Shown here in pieces: positions 20,376 to 32,000 of a stretch of 43,024 bases of DNA. Position 1 is the first letter of the stretch. The number at the start of each line of letters is the position of its first letter. This stretch comes from Mastigamoeba balamuthi. Its lineage: Eukaryota; Evosea; Mastigamoebida; Mastigamoebidae. The notes under the pieces are model-generated. The model worked only from the letters and a program-made list of their open reading frames with translations, had not been told where the DNA came from and searched no databases. The position numbers were made by a program, and so were the translations under genes. The stretch is from the NCBI GenBank assembly GCA_902651635.1, contig CACRSC010000060.1, positions 30,858-73,881 on the forward strand, written 5' to 3'.

Positions 20376-22757
20376 GTACTTCAGAAGAGAACATCACTCT
20401 GTGCCAGTCACGCCATGGAATTCCCACAGCAGAAGCCCACACCACACCATGTGTACAATGCACCTGAAAGGGCTTGGAAAACCGAAGTGGAAAAACTCAG
20501 ACCATATACGATAAAGTAGAAATACTCAAAGAGGCCCAAAAGGAACATGATGATCTTTGCTGGAAAACTCTGGGCCTCAAAAGGGGAGTTTGTGTTTCAG
20601 GGACTTTTCACAGGGAAGGGGACTTGAGAAGACCTCACTGGGGTGGAGGCAGAGACAGGAGATGAGAGAGAATGTTGGGGCTTGAATTTAATCCTGGCAA
20701 TTATCTGTTTGTTCTTCTTTTTGTTGCTTGCCCTCTTGGTTCTCTTGGTTGGTGAAGGGCTGGTAACAGAGTCTGAACAGTGATGCATCCAGTGATAGGC
20801 TGAGCCTTAAGAGCAGGCAACATACTTTGCAGTGCACTTCTTTCCCCAGTGAGGGCCCAAGGGATGATGGTGCAGAAACCAGATCTCCCAGTGCTGCTTC
20901 TGTAAGAGACAATATTACTTCTCATAATAGCTACAGGGCATAGCATGTTCTAGTACTGATGTGGCTCGTGGGATTTATGCCACTGAGCATCAGTGTGAAG
21001 CCTGCAACTCTCAGAAGGCTCTTCTTTGAACTGTTAATCACAGATTTAGGAACCATTTAACACATTTTTCTACAGATTAACCATAAGGTGTATCATAACA
21101 AAACATAAAAATTTATTGGATCAGAGCAAAATTCGGAACTGAATTGCATGTCCTCATACCCATTCACCTTAATGTGTAGTAATTATTCTTACTCAGGAAA
21201 TTAACATGACAGAAGAGTGAACACTCTTGCAAGAAGAAATGAAATGAAATCTCGTCATTAGAAAGGATGTAATTCCTAATTTTAAACGGTGAAAAAGAAG
21301 AAAAGTGAAGATGTAGCCTTCTGGAAACCTGTGAAATGGCAAAAGGAGCCCGAATGACAAGGAGACTGAACATGCATCTCAATACAGGCAGGCCTCTTTG
21401 GCCATAAATGTGCGAATTGAAGAGCAAATGGAATTAACAGAAAGGAATTCTGATGGTTACATAAAATTGTCTATAGTTGATAGAGTCAGAGTTGAGTTTT
21501 TTCACTGATTAGGCATAAATGTGGGTAAACACTTCTAATACACTCTAAATGCTCTATTAAGTAAGGTATTAAACATTTGGTTATCACTGCAACTTTCGTA
21601 CATGTGGTGCTTAATCTTTAGCAATGTTTTTTCAGTTCTACTTTATTGATTTAATTGCTAATTTTCTGCTCAATTTTGTACTAAATTACGCTCTATTACT
21701 AATTGTGATTTTATGACAGGTCTGTATCTTCTTTAAATACACCATTAAATCACAAATTCAAACACACTGCCACAGTGTAATTGAAAAACAGGAGAAAGGG
21801 TGTTTTTCGGGCATGATAGTTGCACATATTCAGCTTTGACTGTTTATACACCGAGAATACCCTTTCTTTTCATTTTTCAAACACTGCAGTGACGTGCAGA
21901 AATAATGATAAAAACAACCTACCTCTTTGATACCAGGCTTATTCCCTCATTGACCATTCATCACTGAGGTCAGATGAGTTCGCCAGTCTGAACATTATGG
22001 TCAAGAAGCTGCATGTTATGTTCCCAAGTAATGGATCTGCTTTCTTCTCTGATTTCAGGTGCTGCAGGAACAAGTCAACTGACTGGTCGGACCTAGTTTC
22101 TCCATCTGATAGAGGATTTGTGGAGTTCATCCCTGTTCCACTTTCTTATTTCACCATTCTGATCAATAATTCACACTTGTCATGTTATGGTGTCATGTTT
22201 GAAGTATTGGGAAAAAGATCAATAAATAGCCCTTTTCTGATCAAAAACAGTTTTCATTATCTTCTGTACCCACTTTAAACACCTTTTCGGCCTCTTTGTA
22301 ATGGGTTTTTCCCTTGTCAAGTGTCAACTGCCAATCATCCTGTGGAAGATGACGTGAATAGTGACAGTTGTGTTGTGGTACCTGGAACATCATCTCTTCT
22401 CCTCTCTGTAAAATGATCTCATTCTGTGCAGCTTCTCTCCTCTTTCTTCCAACAATGCCTAAGCATCCATCTTTCTTCTCCCGCAATCCCCTTCCCAGGA
22501 TATTCATATTGTCTCATTTCTCCTATTACTGAGTAACTAATATTGCTTTTTCCCCCTTTTCCATTGTTTCTCTGAATCTGTTTCCCACTTTAATGATCTC
22601 TTCCAACAAACAACCCTCAACGACTGAAGTCTTTGTGAAGACACATGCTCGCTGAGATGAATGGTCATGAATGCTCTTAATAAGTCATTGTGGTATTTGT
22701 TTTCTTTTTGACTGTTCATGATAAGCCTGTATGTCAAAAGCCAGAACAAGAGCAATT

Positions 22758-24182
22758 CTAAACTTGGCTTATCTGGAGTGCTGTGTGAGAGGGCAAACAG
22801 GGCTTAGGACAGCAGACATCCTTCAGAATACAGCCCTCTTCCTCATTAGGAGGAAGGTGCCTGGTGATCTGCACATGGCTGTGCTGCTTTGACAGCCTAT
22901 TTATTGGCATGCAGCCGGTCTGAACAGGGCTATTGTCAACGTCTGCAAAGGTTATTTCAGTCTTTGTGTGGTCTGTGCCTGCCTCATAGTCCATTAACTG
23001 CGGGTTCAGCACATTAAGTGAAAGAACAGTCTCATCCTTGATTCTTGTGATAAGCACCTGTATTTGGTGATGTAAGAACAATATTGAAAAAGTAAGTGTA
23101 AAACCATGCATACCTTCTTCTCTCTGTCCCATATGATGGCAAGCTGGCCAGACCTATGCAGCTTCTCCACTGATCGCAGTACGATCACAATGTTTTTGGG
23201 GATGAGCCTATCTGCCTCTTTCTCGTTGGCGATCTCCTTCAGTGACTGCACACTTGTGTCCCTTATGCACGACACATTGAAGTTACCCCGCTCCGGCAGC
23301 CTGCAGAATAATGGCACACAGTGTTTGTTAGCACTCGTACATGCAGCATAAATCATGTGAGGGAATTGCGAACTCGACCCCCGTAACCATGCAATGGAGA
23401 TGGCCATTGCAGGGCACCGCATTGTAATAGATCTTGGTGGAGTCCCTCGCAGCGTCGCACACCGTGGTCTTGAGCAACGATGGCGAGCAGACCGAAGCAG
23501 CCAGCGAGATTGGGGGAGATGGGCTCTGGGGTGGCAGTGGCGCGTTATGTTCACGCAGGGCAGCGGCCTTCTTGCCCCTGAGCATGTCGTCCCTGAACGA
23601 GGCGAGTGCAGCAGCACGGAAGAGCCTCATCTCCTTCAGATCCTTTGAGGCTGCAGCAGGGCAGACGTCCATGTCAGGCGATATTTGCATGCGTCTCTCT
23701 CTCTCTCTCTCTCTCCGACGGGGAGAACAGATCAACTCCGCCCAAATCAATTGAATCCAGTCGCGGATGCGGCAGGGCAGCGCACGCATGGGCTCGGCCG
23801 CAGGCGCAGGGGCCAGGACCACCTGTACGGCGAGCTGCTGCTGCGCCTGCCCGAGGGCGTCGAAGAAGTCCTCGCCAAGTCGGACGCCCTCGGGTATCCT
23901 CTGCCACTCGGCGCCCTCGACGGCGAGCCCCCGGCGTGCGGCGTCCCTGTACCTCTGCGGCACGGCAGGGGGCACGGCCAGCTCGACCCGGAGCTCGGGG
24001 CACCCGGGGGCGAGGCCGCTGCCCAGCAGCCAGGCCCTGGCCAGCTCGCGGAGCCTCGACGCGGGGCTGCCCACCGCCACCCCCACGAGGGCGCACGCCT
24101 GCTCGTACCGCACCAGCACCTGCCGCTCCCCCGCGCCCTGGCCGCAGGGGTGGGGGCGAGGGCCAACGCCAGGGTGTGCCAT
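22758..24182 (-). CDS. Unidentified 402-residue protein spanning the island edge
   Basis: Exons in coding order: 23771-24182, 23341-23650, 23114-23300, 22758-23057; all junctions close in phase. I do not recognise the family. Residues 1-137 are GC-rich coding, with RLRELARAWLLGSG and YRDAARRGLAVEGAEW. The middle contains SKDLKEMRLFRAAALASFRDD and CMVTGVEFAIPSH. The C-terminal half, encoded in AT-richer DNA, has KEIANEKEADRLIPKNIVIV followed by LRSVEKLHRSGQLAIIWD and ITRIKDETVLSLNVLNPQLM. Introns: 120 nt with GC donor gcatcc (tentative), 40 nt with gtacga and a tgctaac branch site, 56 nt. Base composition changes within the gene, so it may be a host gene joined to island sequence. Cytosolic by lack of signals. 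Confidence 0.5.
23695..23716. repeat. (CT)n microsatellite in an intron
   Basis: Uninterrupted CT run within the first intron of the unidentified gene; the same intron has CAATTG at 23748 and gatattt near 23680. Confidence 0.9.
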
Positions 24183-24553
24183 CGGGGAGTGCAGTGCTCC
24201 CGCGAGCGTCTGAAAATGGCACAGGGGTGAGATACATACAATTGAAATATCTCTGGCGTATCCCCGTACTCGGGGCTGTGTCGCTTCCTCCCACCCCAGA
24301 GCTTACGTCCCTGCTTTTCCCCCGTGTGTGCTAGGTGATCCCCTGGGGTGTTTGAAGTGCTTGAAGTGACCTGGCAGATGAAATCGGAACTAAATATCGT
24401 GGCACATTTAATTTCCTGTCGGGGGTGGACGTGGCGTGTGTGTGCGTGTGCGTGTGTGGGGTACACGTTGTCAATTGAAGGGGGTAGGGGGAAGAGAGAA
24501 AGAGAGAGGAGGCTATGAGGGGGGGGTTGGACGAGACCCCCCGGGAAGCTGAA
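24183..24553. other. Intergenic upstream of the unidentified gene
   Basis: About 370 nt. It contains gaaatatctc (24244-24253, about 65 nt from the start codon), taaatatcgt (24391-24400), CAATTG at 24239 and 24472, and a GTGTGC microsatellite at about 24433-24460. No gene seen. Confidence 0.5.
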
Positions 24554-26123
24554 CTAGACGGGGGGCAGCACCGACATGGAGCCCGGCACGCCGAGGGCGC
24601 CGAGGGGCCTGCTGGCCGCCGCCGGGGCTGCTGCTCGCTGCCTGGCCTGCGTGCCCTGCATGTCCGCTATCCTGAGGGGCATGCTGTGCCGCAGCGGCAC
24701 GTACGACGGGGGCACCGGCCCGCAGAGGGCCCGCGCGCAGTTGCGCCCGCAAGCGCCGTGCGGCTCGTAGAAGACGTGCTTGAGCTCCTCGTTGGTGGTG
24801 CGCCCGCGGGCGATGAGGCCGATGTGGAAGCAGAGCAGCGTCGTCAGGGGGCACGCGGCGATCGACGTGAAGGCGGCCAGGCAGAGGATGTCCGGCAGCC
24901 GCCGCGCCATGTACGTGAACCGCGGGCCCGAGCCCGAGCCCGGCGCCGCCGAGGCCTTGGAGACCAGCGCGTAGACCGAGCACCCCGTGACGAACAGCGT
25001 CAGCAGCTGCGTGAACAGCACAAAGAGGAAGAACGCCCGGTAGTTGCGCCGCTGTGGGTGGGGGTGGGGTGGGGGGCAAGCAAAGTCGTGTCAGTTGAAT
25101 CAATTGGCGCGCATCGTATTCGACAGCGCTGCAACACCATTCGAAAAAATGGTCCGGGGTTGTGGGTAGGGATGGGGGGAAGAGCAATAAAGACAAATCA
25201 GTTGAATCGACTGGCGCGCATTCTCGCTTGGATAGGATGGGAAAATGGGATGGAGGATACCAAGTTGAATCAGTTGAATTAACTGGCGCACATTCTCCCG
25301 CGCTGAAACATAAAAAGGCCCGGGGGTGGGGGGAAATGGGGGGTGGGACAAATTAAGTCGAATCAGTTGAATCAACTGGCCCCTCCCCTGCTGTAGTACG
25401 CCAACCAGAGAAAACAAGGAGAATTGACCTCACCCCGACGCAGTTGCCGATCCAGGGGCAGTGGTGGTCGAAGCGCTCGACGCAGTTGTTGCAGGTGATG
25501 CAGTGCACAGTGCGCGGCGGCCGGTAGAAGCAGCACGTCTCGCAGAACTTCTGCGAGTACTTGGGCGCGTCGGGCCCCGGGCCCACCGTGAAGTCCCGCA
25601 TCAGCGCCGGCGACTGGAACGGGTCCCTCGCCGTGTCCTTCCACCCCGTCGTCCTGGGCACCACGCCTGTGCCCCACCGCCAGATTCCGGTTTCAGATTC
25701 CAGATATTTGTCACCCCCGCAGATCCCCGTATCCAGATATCTCCGGGATACGCGGGGGATATCCAGATCTAGATTCGGGAATCGCGTGCCTGGGTCGGAG
25801 AGGCTGGCGCGGAGGAAGCAGGCGAGGGCCTCGACGAAGAGGACGGCAAAGGCGGCGGCGATGCCGACGGCGGCGGGGGTGTGGCCGTCCTGGCGGAGGC
25901 TGTAGGGCACGCGGGCGGCGAAGAGGGCCGAGGGGACGAGGAGGAGGCCGAGGGCCCAGGCCCACATGGGCCTGTCGGGGCCCACGAGGCAGCGCCCGCA
26001 GCACCACACCCCGCTGTCGCTTCCCCCCTCCCGCTTCCACCGCCGCCACGGCGCTGCCCCCCGCCGCCCCTCCACCATCGCCTCCTCGCTCGTTGCGACG
26101 TCGGGCGACACCCCGCTGCGCAT
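24554..26123 (-). CDS. DHHC-type palmitoyltransferase
   Basis: Protein S-acyltransferase of endomembranes. Exons in coding order: 25790-26123, 25434-25666, 24554-25051; 354 aa. Four hydrophobic segments: about residues 54-70 ([15 protein letters not shown]), 83-103, 195-217 ([22 protein letters not shown]) and 235-258. Between the second and third pair lies the Cys-rich domain: [39 protein letters not shown], with the catalytic DHHC. SDPG-VVPR precedes it and TTNEELK (the TTxE motif) follows the last helix. Intron 1 is GC-AG (gcacgc), required by SDP-G-VVPR; intron 2 (382 nt) is a tandem-repeat intron. Substrates unknown. Confidence 0.95.
25091..25385. repeat. Four-copy repeat in the DHHC gene intron
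   Basis: The plus-strand word tcagttgaat followed by caattggcgcgcat or a variant starts at 25091, 25198, 25270 and 25373. Variants carry cgactgg, taactgg and caactgg in place of caattgg. Spacing 107, 72 and 103 nt. G-rich spacers separate them. All four lie within intron 25052-25433. Confidence 0.85.
25680..25789 (-). repeat. Intron segment of repeated gat-tcc-ggat words
   Basis: The first DHHC intron (25667-25789) contains several copies of cagattcc, ccagatat and gggatatccagat. Related words (atatccagatat, gatccgggaatcc) occur in the second helicase intron (2760-2815). Both introns are GC-AG. Shared origin is possible but short. Confidence 0.5.
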
Positions 26124-26346
26124 GGCCCTCGTCGCTGCTCGCTGCTGGCCCGCTGCTGCTGCTGCTCCTGCCGCGCGGGTTGGATTTTAGTGCACCTGAG
26201 ATTCACCACCAAGCGGCGAAAAATCTCGGGGCAGAAAATCAGTTGTTCGCGCCTTTTTCGGTGGCGTGGCAGGGGTGAATCCAGTTCTGATTTTATTTGC
26301 CAGGACGAGATTCCCGGGCGGGGGGGGAGGGGGATCCCCTGGTGCC
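26124..26346. other. Intergenic, DHHC to PEX19
   Basis: About 220 nt between two minus-strand genes, so it is the DHHC promoter. A run of G (26316-26332) lies near the PEX19 stop. No AAATATC word; aaaatctcgggg at 26219 is the closest. Confidence 0.5.
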
Positions 26347-27498
26347 TCACATGACGGGGCAGCCCTCGGCGGGGACGGCCTGGAGCTCGGAGACGATCTC
26401 CTGGGGCACCTGGCCGAGCTGCTCGATGAGGCTCACGATCTCGGGCAGGCCGTCGTCGGGGCTCTTCTGCGCCTCGTAGAGCTCGCAGAGCCTCGCCACG
26501 ACGCGCGCCTGCTCCTCGGCCCTCCCCATCTCCTCCGCGCTCAGCGTCCCCTCCCTCCTCTTCCTCTCGAGGTACTCGGGGAACTGCCGGTTGGTGTGAC
26601 GCGATGCGTGGTTGTGGTGTTGGCGTATTTTTGGGATGTGACGTCAGCGAGCGGGAGGAGTGACGTGGCGGATGTGAGTAGGCAGCAGAGGGAGGGTGCG
26701 CAACTCGTCGGTGGATCTCGGAGAGGGGCTCGTGGATGATCTCCTTGGAGACGAAGGGGCGGAAGAGCTCGAGCAGCGCCTGCGACTGGCCCGCCGAGGC
26801 CGCGGGGCCCTCGGCCGCCGCCTGCTCAAAGTACCTCTGCATGTCCGCCGCTGCCGCGTCCAGCTCCCGCGCCGCGTCGGGCCCGTCGGTTGTCTCGAGC
26901 ATCCTCGCCAGCGCCTGCTCGCGCCACGTCGCGTCAGTGGTGTCACCCCCCGCATCAATTGACCACCCCCATCACCCCTCACCCTAACCCTCTAGGCCCT
27001 CTACCCCCCTTCTTCCTCTTGCCCGCTCACGTCACGTCGCGTCAGCCCCAGGTGGGTGGATGGTGGGGATGGGTCACCCCCCACATCAATTGACCACCCC
27101 ACCACCCCACCACCCCTCACCCTAACCCTAGCCTCTACCCCCTTCTTCCTCTTGCCCCTGCGGGTGGTGGCGCACGTCGGGGTTGGAGAGCAGCGTCTGC
27201 AGCTGCGGGGGGGCGTCGGGCAGCGCCTCCGAGATCTCCTTGAGCATGGCCGAGAGGTCAGGCTGTGCCCTGGGCGCTGCTGCTGGTGCTGGTGCTGCGG
27301 GTGCTGCTGCAGGAGCAGGGGCTGCGGGTGCTGTCTGCTGTTGCTGCTGCTGCTGCCTCTCCTGCTTCTCCAGGTCGTCCAGGGCCCCTGCGAGAGTGCC
27401 GCGCGCGGGCAGGAGGTGGGATGAGGTGGGGCGAGGTGGGGCTTGGGGGAAGAGGGCGCACCCGCGAGCAGGCTGTTGAGGTCCACGGGGTCCGCCAT
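26347..27498 (-). CDS. PEX19: Peroxin 19, peroxisomal membrane-protein receptor
   Basis: Cytosolic, farnesylated chaperone that delivers membrane proteins to peroxisomes through PEX3. Exons in coding order: 27462-27498, 27176-27387, 26705-26914, 26347-26583; 231 aa, shorter than the 299 of human. Starts MADPVDLNSLLAG, then a Gln/Ala/Pro linker, and the helical domain: ALLELFRPFVSKEIIHEPLS, EIHRRFPEYLERKR (human has EITEKYPEWL at this place), CELYEAQKSPDDGLPEI, IEQLGQVPQEIV. It ends CPVM, a CaaX farnesylation box, as PEX19 does. Intron 2 is a duplicated unit (see repeat). Indicates that the organism keeps peroxisomes. Confidence 0.93.
26920..27180. repeat. PEX19 intron made of two tandem 131-nt units
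   Basis: Intron 26915-27175. catcaattgaccacccc recurs at 26954 and 27085. Each copy is followed by cccctcaccctaaccct, a ctctaccccc block and ttcttcctcttgcccc; each is preceded by cacgtcgcgtcag and tcacccccc (the second copy of those at about 27031 and 27073). The 5' splice site lies at the end of the second unit. Each unit includes ccctaaccct, a telomere-like word. Confidence 0.85.
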
Positions 27499-29043
27499 TG
27501 CGTGGTCTGTTGCGGGGGGTCCTCGAACTGCAGTGCACAGACCCCGCAAATATCTTCATCCGATGAAAATCTTGATGAATCACACCCATCATCAAATATC
27601 TGGGTTCCGACATTCGATGGCGTGCAGCCACGCATTGCTATGCGCAGTGGAGGTGCTGCTGGCTCGGCGTACCGCTATTATCTCGTTTGTACACTGGTCT
27701 GATGTTGGCCTTCAGGTCTGTTTTTTTCAAGTGAAAGCAGTTGCACAGCCTCTGGAGTGGCCAACCCGCCCAGCGTGCCAGCGTGGGCACTGCGCCCTGT
27801 GCTGCCCCTCGTCGGCCGGGCGCTGGCAGCGGACTGCGCCGGGGGGCCACCGGCAGAGCGTTGATGTTAGTTTCTTTTTTCCTGTCATAATGTAAGTCAG
27901 GTGCAACTGATTTGCCTGAATCTGTGTTGACGTCACCAGAGGTCACTCGCTACTTTGCTCTGGCGTCGCTGTGTCCCCCAACTCCCTCCCTCTTCCCCCC
28001 CTGGCGGTGGGGGAACGCCATCCCCTCTTCTCTGCCTACGTGGGCACCCGAACACACCCCTCGCCCTCCGATGGGTGCCCACCACACCCCCCACCCCTGT
28101 GCCCGCCTTGCCCACGCCGTTGTTGAGGTGATGTGGCGTGATGTGGCGTGGTGGTGCTGGGGGCTGTGGTACCTCTGTATTCCCTTTGTTACGTCGCGTC
28201 TGCTGTCGCATCAAGGTACACCCATCCACCCCCCCAATACACCGTTGTGTGCTGTGGTGGCAGGCCCTCTGGGGGGGTGTGGGGTCCGCCGATGTGCGCT
28301 GTCTGTGCTCTGTTGGAATGTCGGGTGAGGTTCCTCCCTCCCACAAGCGCCCACCGGCCCAATTCGGTCTGGTTTCAAAATTCCGCCGATTTCTCCACAA
28401 CGCCCCTCGGTCCCCCAACCGTCACCTTCTAAACAGGCCGACCCCCACTCTCGCCTCCCCCGCCAGCATCCAGGGCGCCTACCTCCACCCCGCCGTGCCG
28501 ACGGGGGGGAGGGCTTGGGCTCCAGCCTGGCCGACCTGCGGTGAATTTTCCCAACCGCCGAGCGCGGGGCTTGCGGCACCCCGCAGCCCAGATCGCACCG
28601 TCGGGGCCAGCCCTGGCCTCCTGGCCGAGGGCACCGCCCCGGGCCCGGTGGGGGAGGCGCGGGCGGGGCAAGGGGCGCCCTGAGTCAGCGGCACTGCCCG
28701 AAGCGGCCGCTTTTTCGTGCAGGGCCGAGAGGAAAAGCGGGGAGGGGTGGGGTGGGGGTGCCTGTGTGCACCTTAGTTCCACAGGGACCTGATGTGTCAC
28801 CCCCTTGTGGCGGTGCCCTCGGCGCTCTGCCTACCCACTTTCTTAAACTCGTCCCCTACCACCACACAGCCGCCCTTTGTCCCCCCGAGGCACGGCGCCC
28901 CCCCTCCCCTCTTGCCTCTTGCCCCCTCTGCTCCTGCACGCCTCGGCACATCAACTGACACCTGCCCCTTCCCCCTCTGGCCCTGTTTGCTGGATTGCCT
29001 TTGCCTGTCTGCTTGCCTGCCTGCAGTGATTTTTTGAAGCGTT
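27499..29043. other. Intergenic, PEX19 to TULIP-PqiA gene
   Basis: About 1.5 kb, upstream of both divergent genes. Near PEX19 are caaatatctt (27547-27556) and tcaaatatct (27593-27602), 50 and 96 nt from its ATG. The rest is C-rich with poor codon structure. An open frame at 28318-28683 starts with an ATG, but its product (Pro/Ala/Arg-rich) matches nothing I know. A T-rich stretch ttcttttttcct (27870-27881) could be a Pol III stop, but I could not fold an RNA upstream of it with confidence. Confidence 0.4.
27547..27602 (-). promoter_or_regulatory. Two AAATATCT motifs upstream of PEX19
   Basis: Copies at 27547-27556 and 27593-27602, 46 nt apart, at about -50 and -96 from the start codon. Same word and range as other genes here. 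Confidence 0.4.
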
Positions 29044-32000
29044 ATGGTGGGCAGATCCGCGAGAGCCGTGCTGCTGGTGGCGCTGCTGGTGTGCGGCGCG
29101 AGCGCCCAGGCCAACTGCAACCTGCGCTGCTGGCTGAGGAAGCTGGTGGTCAACGTGCCCGAGATCACCAAGGACGGCGCCACCATCACCAACCTCACCA
29201 TCACAGGCCTCGACCTCGGCGGCCTCAGCTCCTCCAAGCCCACCTCCACCTCCTTCCAGTTCAAGGCCACAGGCCTCGCCGCCACCATCTCCATGCATGC
29301 CGTGCGTGCCCCCATCGCGCCCCCGCCTGCAGTCCCCCTTCCCTTCCTTCCTCCTCCCCCTCTTCTTTCCCAGTTCGAAAACCGCGGGGGGGTCAACAAA
29401 AAAAACCCCGCCCATACCGGACGCGTTTCGGTGCGGGGTGGGGCGCTCTCCCCTGGGCGGCGACAGCGGCAGAGCAAAGCTGCGCCGAGGGCTGGTTGAG
29501 GAAAAGTGGACATTCGCTCAAGCGTTATGCAGGCTGCACTTGACTTACACTTTTACGCACCGCGCTCCACCGCACGCACACGCAGGACTACAATATCATA
29601 CACGTCACCGTCGGGGCGAGCGTGAAGCAGTCGACGGCCGACGTGACCATCTCGCTGGGCACGAGCTCCGACGGGCTGCTCGACAGCGCCTCGCTGGACG
29701 CGTGCTCCATCTCGCTGACCATCAGCGAGCTCGACGCCGACCTCGGCTGGGTTGGAACACTTCTCCTCAAAGCCTTCAAGAGCGTCATCATATCCATCCT
29801 CGAGGACGTCCTGCCCGGCGTCCTGTGCAAGCAGGTCCTGCCGCCGCTGGTCGACACCAACGCCACGCAGAAGCTCAGCGAGTTTGCCGCGCAGCTGCGG
29901 CCGTACCTGCGCCCCACGTCGCGCCAGGCGCTGCCCGAGCCCGAGGCCGGCATGCGCAGCATGCACAAGAACGGCGTGGTGGACATGCTGGACTGGGCGG
30001 CCAACAGGCTCGTGGGGACGCGCGGCATCAACTGGGTCGTGCAGCGGCTGACCAACGGCACGGGCGTGCTGACGCTGGCCGACATCAACGCCGTCGTGGG
30101 CGCCATGATGGGCTCGCCCTACGACGCGGCGGCGCAGATGCGCTTCCACGTGCCCTTTGCCAACCTGACGGCGAGCATGGACATGGGCATCACGGCGCTG
30201 CGCCTCGGGAGCCTCGTCTCGGCGGACCTCCTCGACGTGCTGGTGCCCGACGACGTCGACCAGTACTCGCTGCGCTCGCGGACGGGCCTGGCGCACCTGG
30301 GGATCAACGCCTCGTTCTTCGTCAACGTCAGCACGCAGCCCGGCGGCACCGTCAGCACCAGCGAGCCCGCGTGGCTCTACGAGCAGGGCGGCGTGCACAT
30401 CGAGACGTCGCGCAACAGGCTCGAGGCCTACACGCGTGTGCTCGTCTCGACGGCCGCCGCGCGGAGCATCAACCACAACCAGCTGACGGACCTCAACTGC
30501 GTGGTCTCGGTGCTGCGCGGGGCCTCGATCGACTACCTGAGCCTCAACACGTCGCTCGACGTCGCCGAGCTGCTGCCGCTGAGCGGCGACATCGAGGCCG
30601 ACCTCGACGCCGTCGTCTCGAGCCTCGCCAGCACGCTCATCGCCATGTACAAGCCCGTCGTGCCCGCGTTCCTCAACGGCGTCCTCGTCAACAAGACGCT
30701 CGGCTTTGTCAACCCCATCATCGTCGGGCTGCTCGCCGACCGCACCTGCGCCGTCAAGGACGAGGGCCGCGACTTTGGCTACCGCTCCGACACGACCGCC
30801 GCCATGTTCGTCGCCCTCGAGTGCTTCGGCGCGCTCCTCGTCGCCGTCTGCGTCGTCCTCCTCGCCGTCCTCCGCTGGCGCAAGCGCGACGCCAAGGAGC
30901 CCGGCACCGTCGAGCTCGACACGGTCAGCACCGTCAGCGCCGCCAGCGACGCCAACGGCAGCTACGGCCAGCAGGGGCAGCAGCAGCAGCAGGGCGGGAA
31001 GCCCCGGAGGTCGGTGTCGGACAAGTTTGTGCTGTTCCTGAGCGGCGGGGAGGGCGGGGAGCCGTGCCTGATGTGCGACCCGCGGATCAACATCTTCGTG
31101 CGGGCGCTGATACCGATCGTGCTGCTGAGCGACATCGCGCTGTTCTTCAGCTCCAACACGGGCATCGGGGCGTCGGTGGTGCTGCAGCTCGAGTGGCAGA
31201 GCGCCGGGAGCCCCGACCACGTGCTCGAGACGGCGCCGGTCTCGTCGTTCGGCCTGGTGGACAGCATCCGCGACATGTGGAAGGCCAAGGTCTACCCGCT
31301 GTCGATCCTCATCGGCGTCTTCAGCGGCGCGTGGCCCTACATCAAGCTGATCGCGGCGCTGGCGTGCTGGTCGGTGCCCTCGCAGGCGCTCAACAGCAAG
31401 TGGCGCGGGCGGCTGCTGGTGGCGCTGGACATGCTGGGCAAGTGGTCGCTGCTCGACGCCTACGTCATGACTATCATGATCGTCTCGTTCCACTTCTACG
31501 TGCCCTTTGGCACGTACGACTCGACGGCGACGGACCGCCCGCTCTCGCTGTCGGTGCTGGTGCTGCCCTGCTGGGGCTTCATCAGCTTCCTCATCGCCAC
31601 GATCATCAGCCTCGTCACGAGCCACTTTGTGCTCTTCTTCCACAAGCAGGTCGAGGCCGCCAAGCACCCGGACCCCAAGGACGCCGGCCTCGACGCGGCC
31701 AGCGGCAAGCCCGTCCGCACGCCCGTCATGCTCGGCTTCCTCGACGGCAGGGCGCCGCTGCTGGCGTGGTCGGGCCGCGCGGCCATCTCGGCGCTGATGA
31801 TCGTCACGATGGTCCTCGTGCTCGTCGGCGGCTTCATCCTCAGCATCGCCTTTGAGTTCCGGGGCGCCGCCGGCGTGGCGCTCGAGGGCCTGCTCAACAT
31901 GAGCGCCACGCGCGAGTACTCGCTCGTCGACGTGGGCGTCAGCGTGCCCAAGAGCAGCCCCAACCCCTCGGCCTTCGGGCCCGTCATCATCGTCATCGTC

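Larger units (their letters stand above)
18427..22757. other. AT-rich, CpG-poor island
   Basis: About 4.3 kb where base composition drops from strongly GC-rich to AT-rich right after POP5, with few CG dinucleotides and many TG/CA. Apart from the integrase remnant (19305-19844) and a degenerate tandem repeat (20100-20375) I see no gene: reading frames are short and frequently stopped. Composition returns to GC-rich near 23400. Likely a decayed, formerly methylated mobile element or another foreign insertion; an assembly join is the competing explanation. Confidence 0.6.

Noticed and set aside
26970-27130. True telomere or chromosome end
   Set aside because: Only two short CCCTAACCCT words, each inside an intron duplication, with genes continuing on both sides.
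27760-27885. Pol III RNA gene ending in a T run
   Set aside because: No tRNA A/B boxes, no known snRNA or SRP sequence words, and no convincing fold by eye.
28318-28683. Open frame starting MSGEVPPSHKRPPAQ
   Set aside because: No family resemblance, composition typical of random GC-rich frames, and no splice or motif support.
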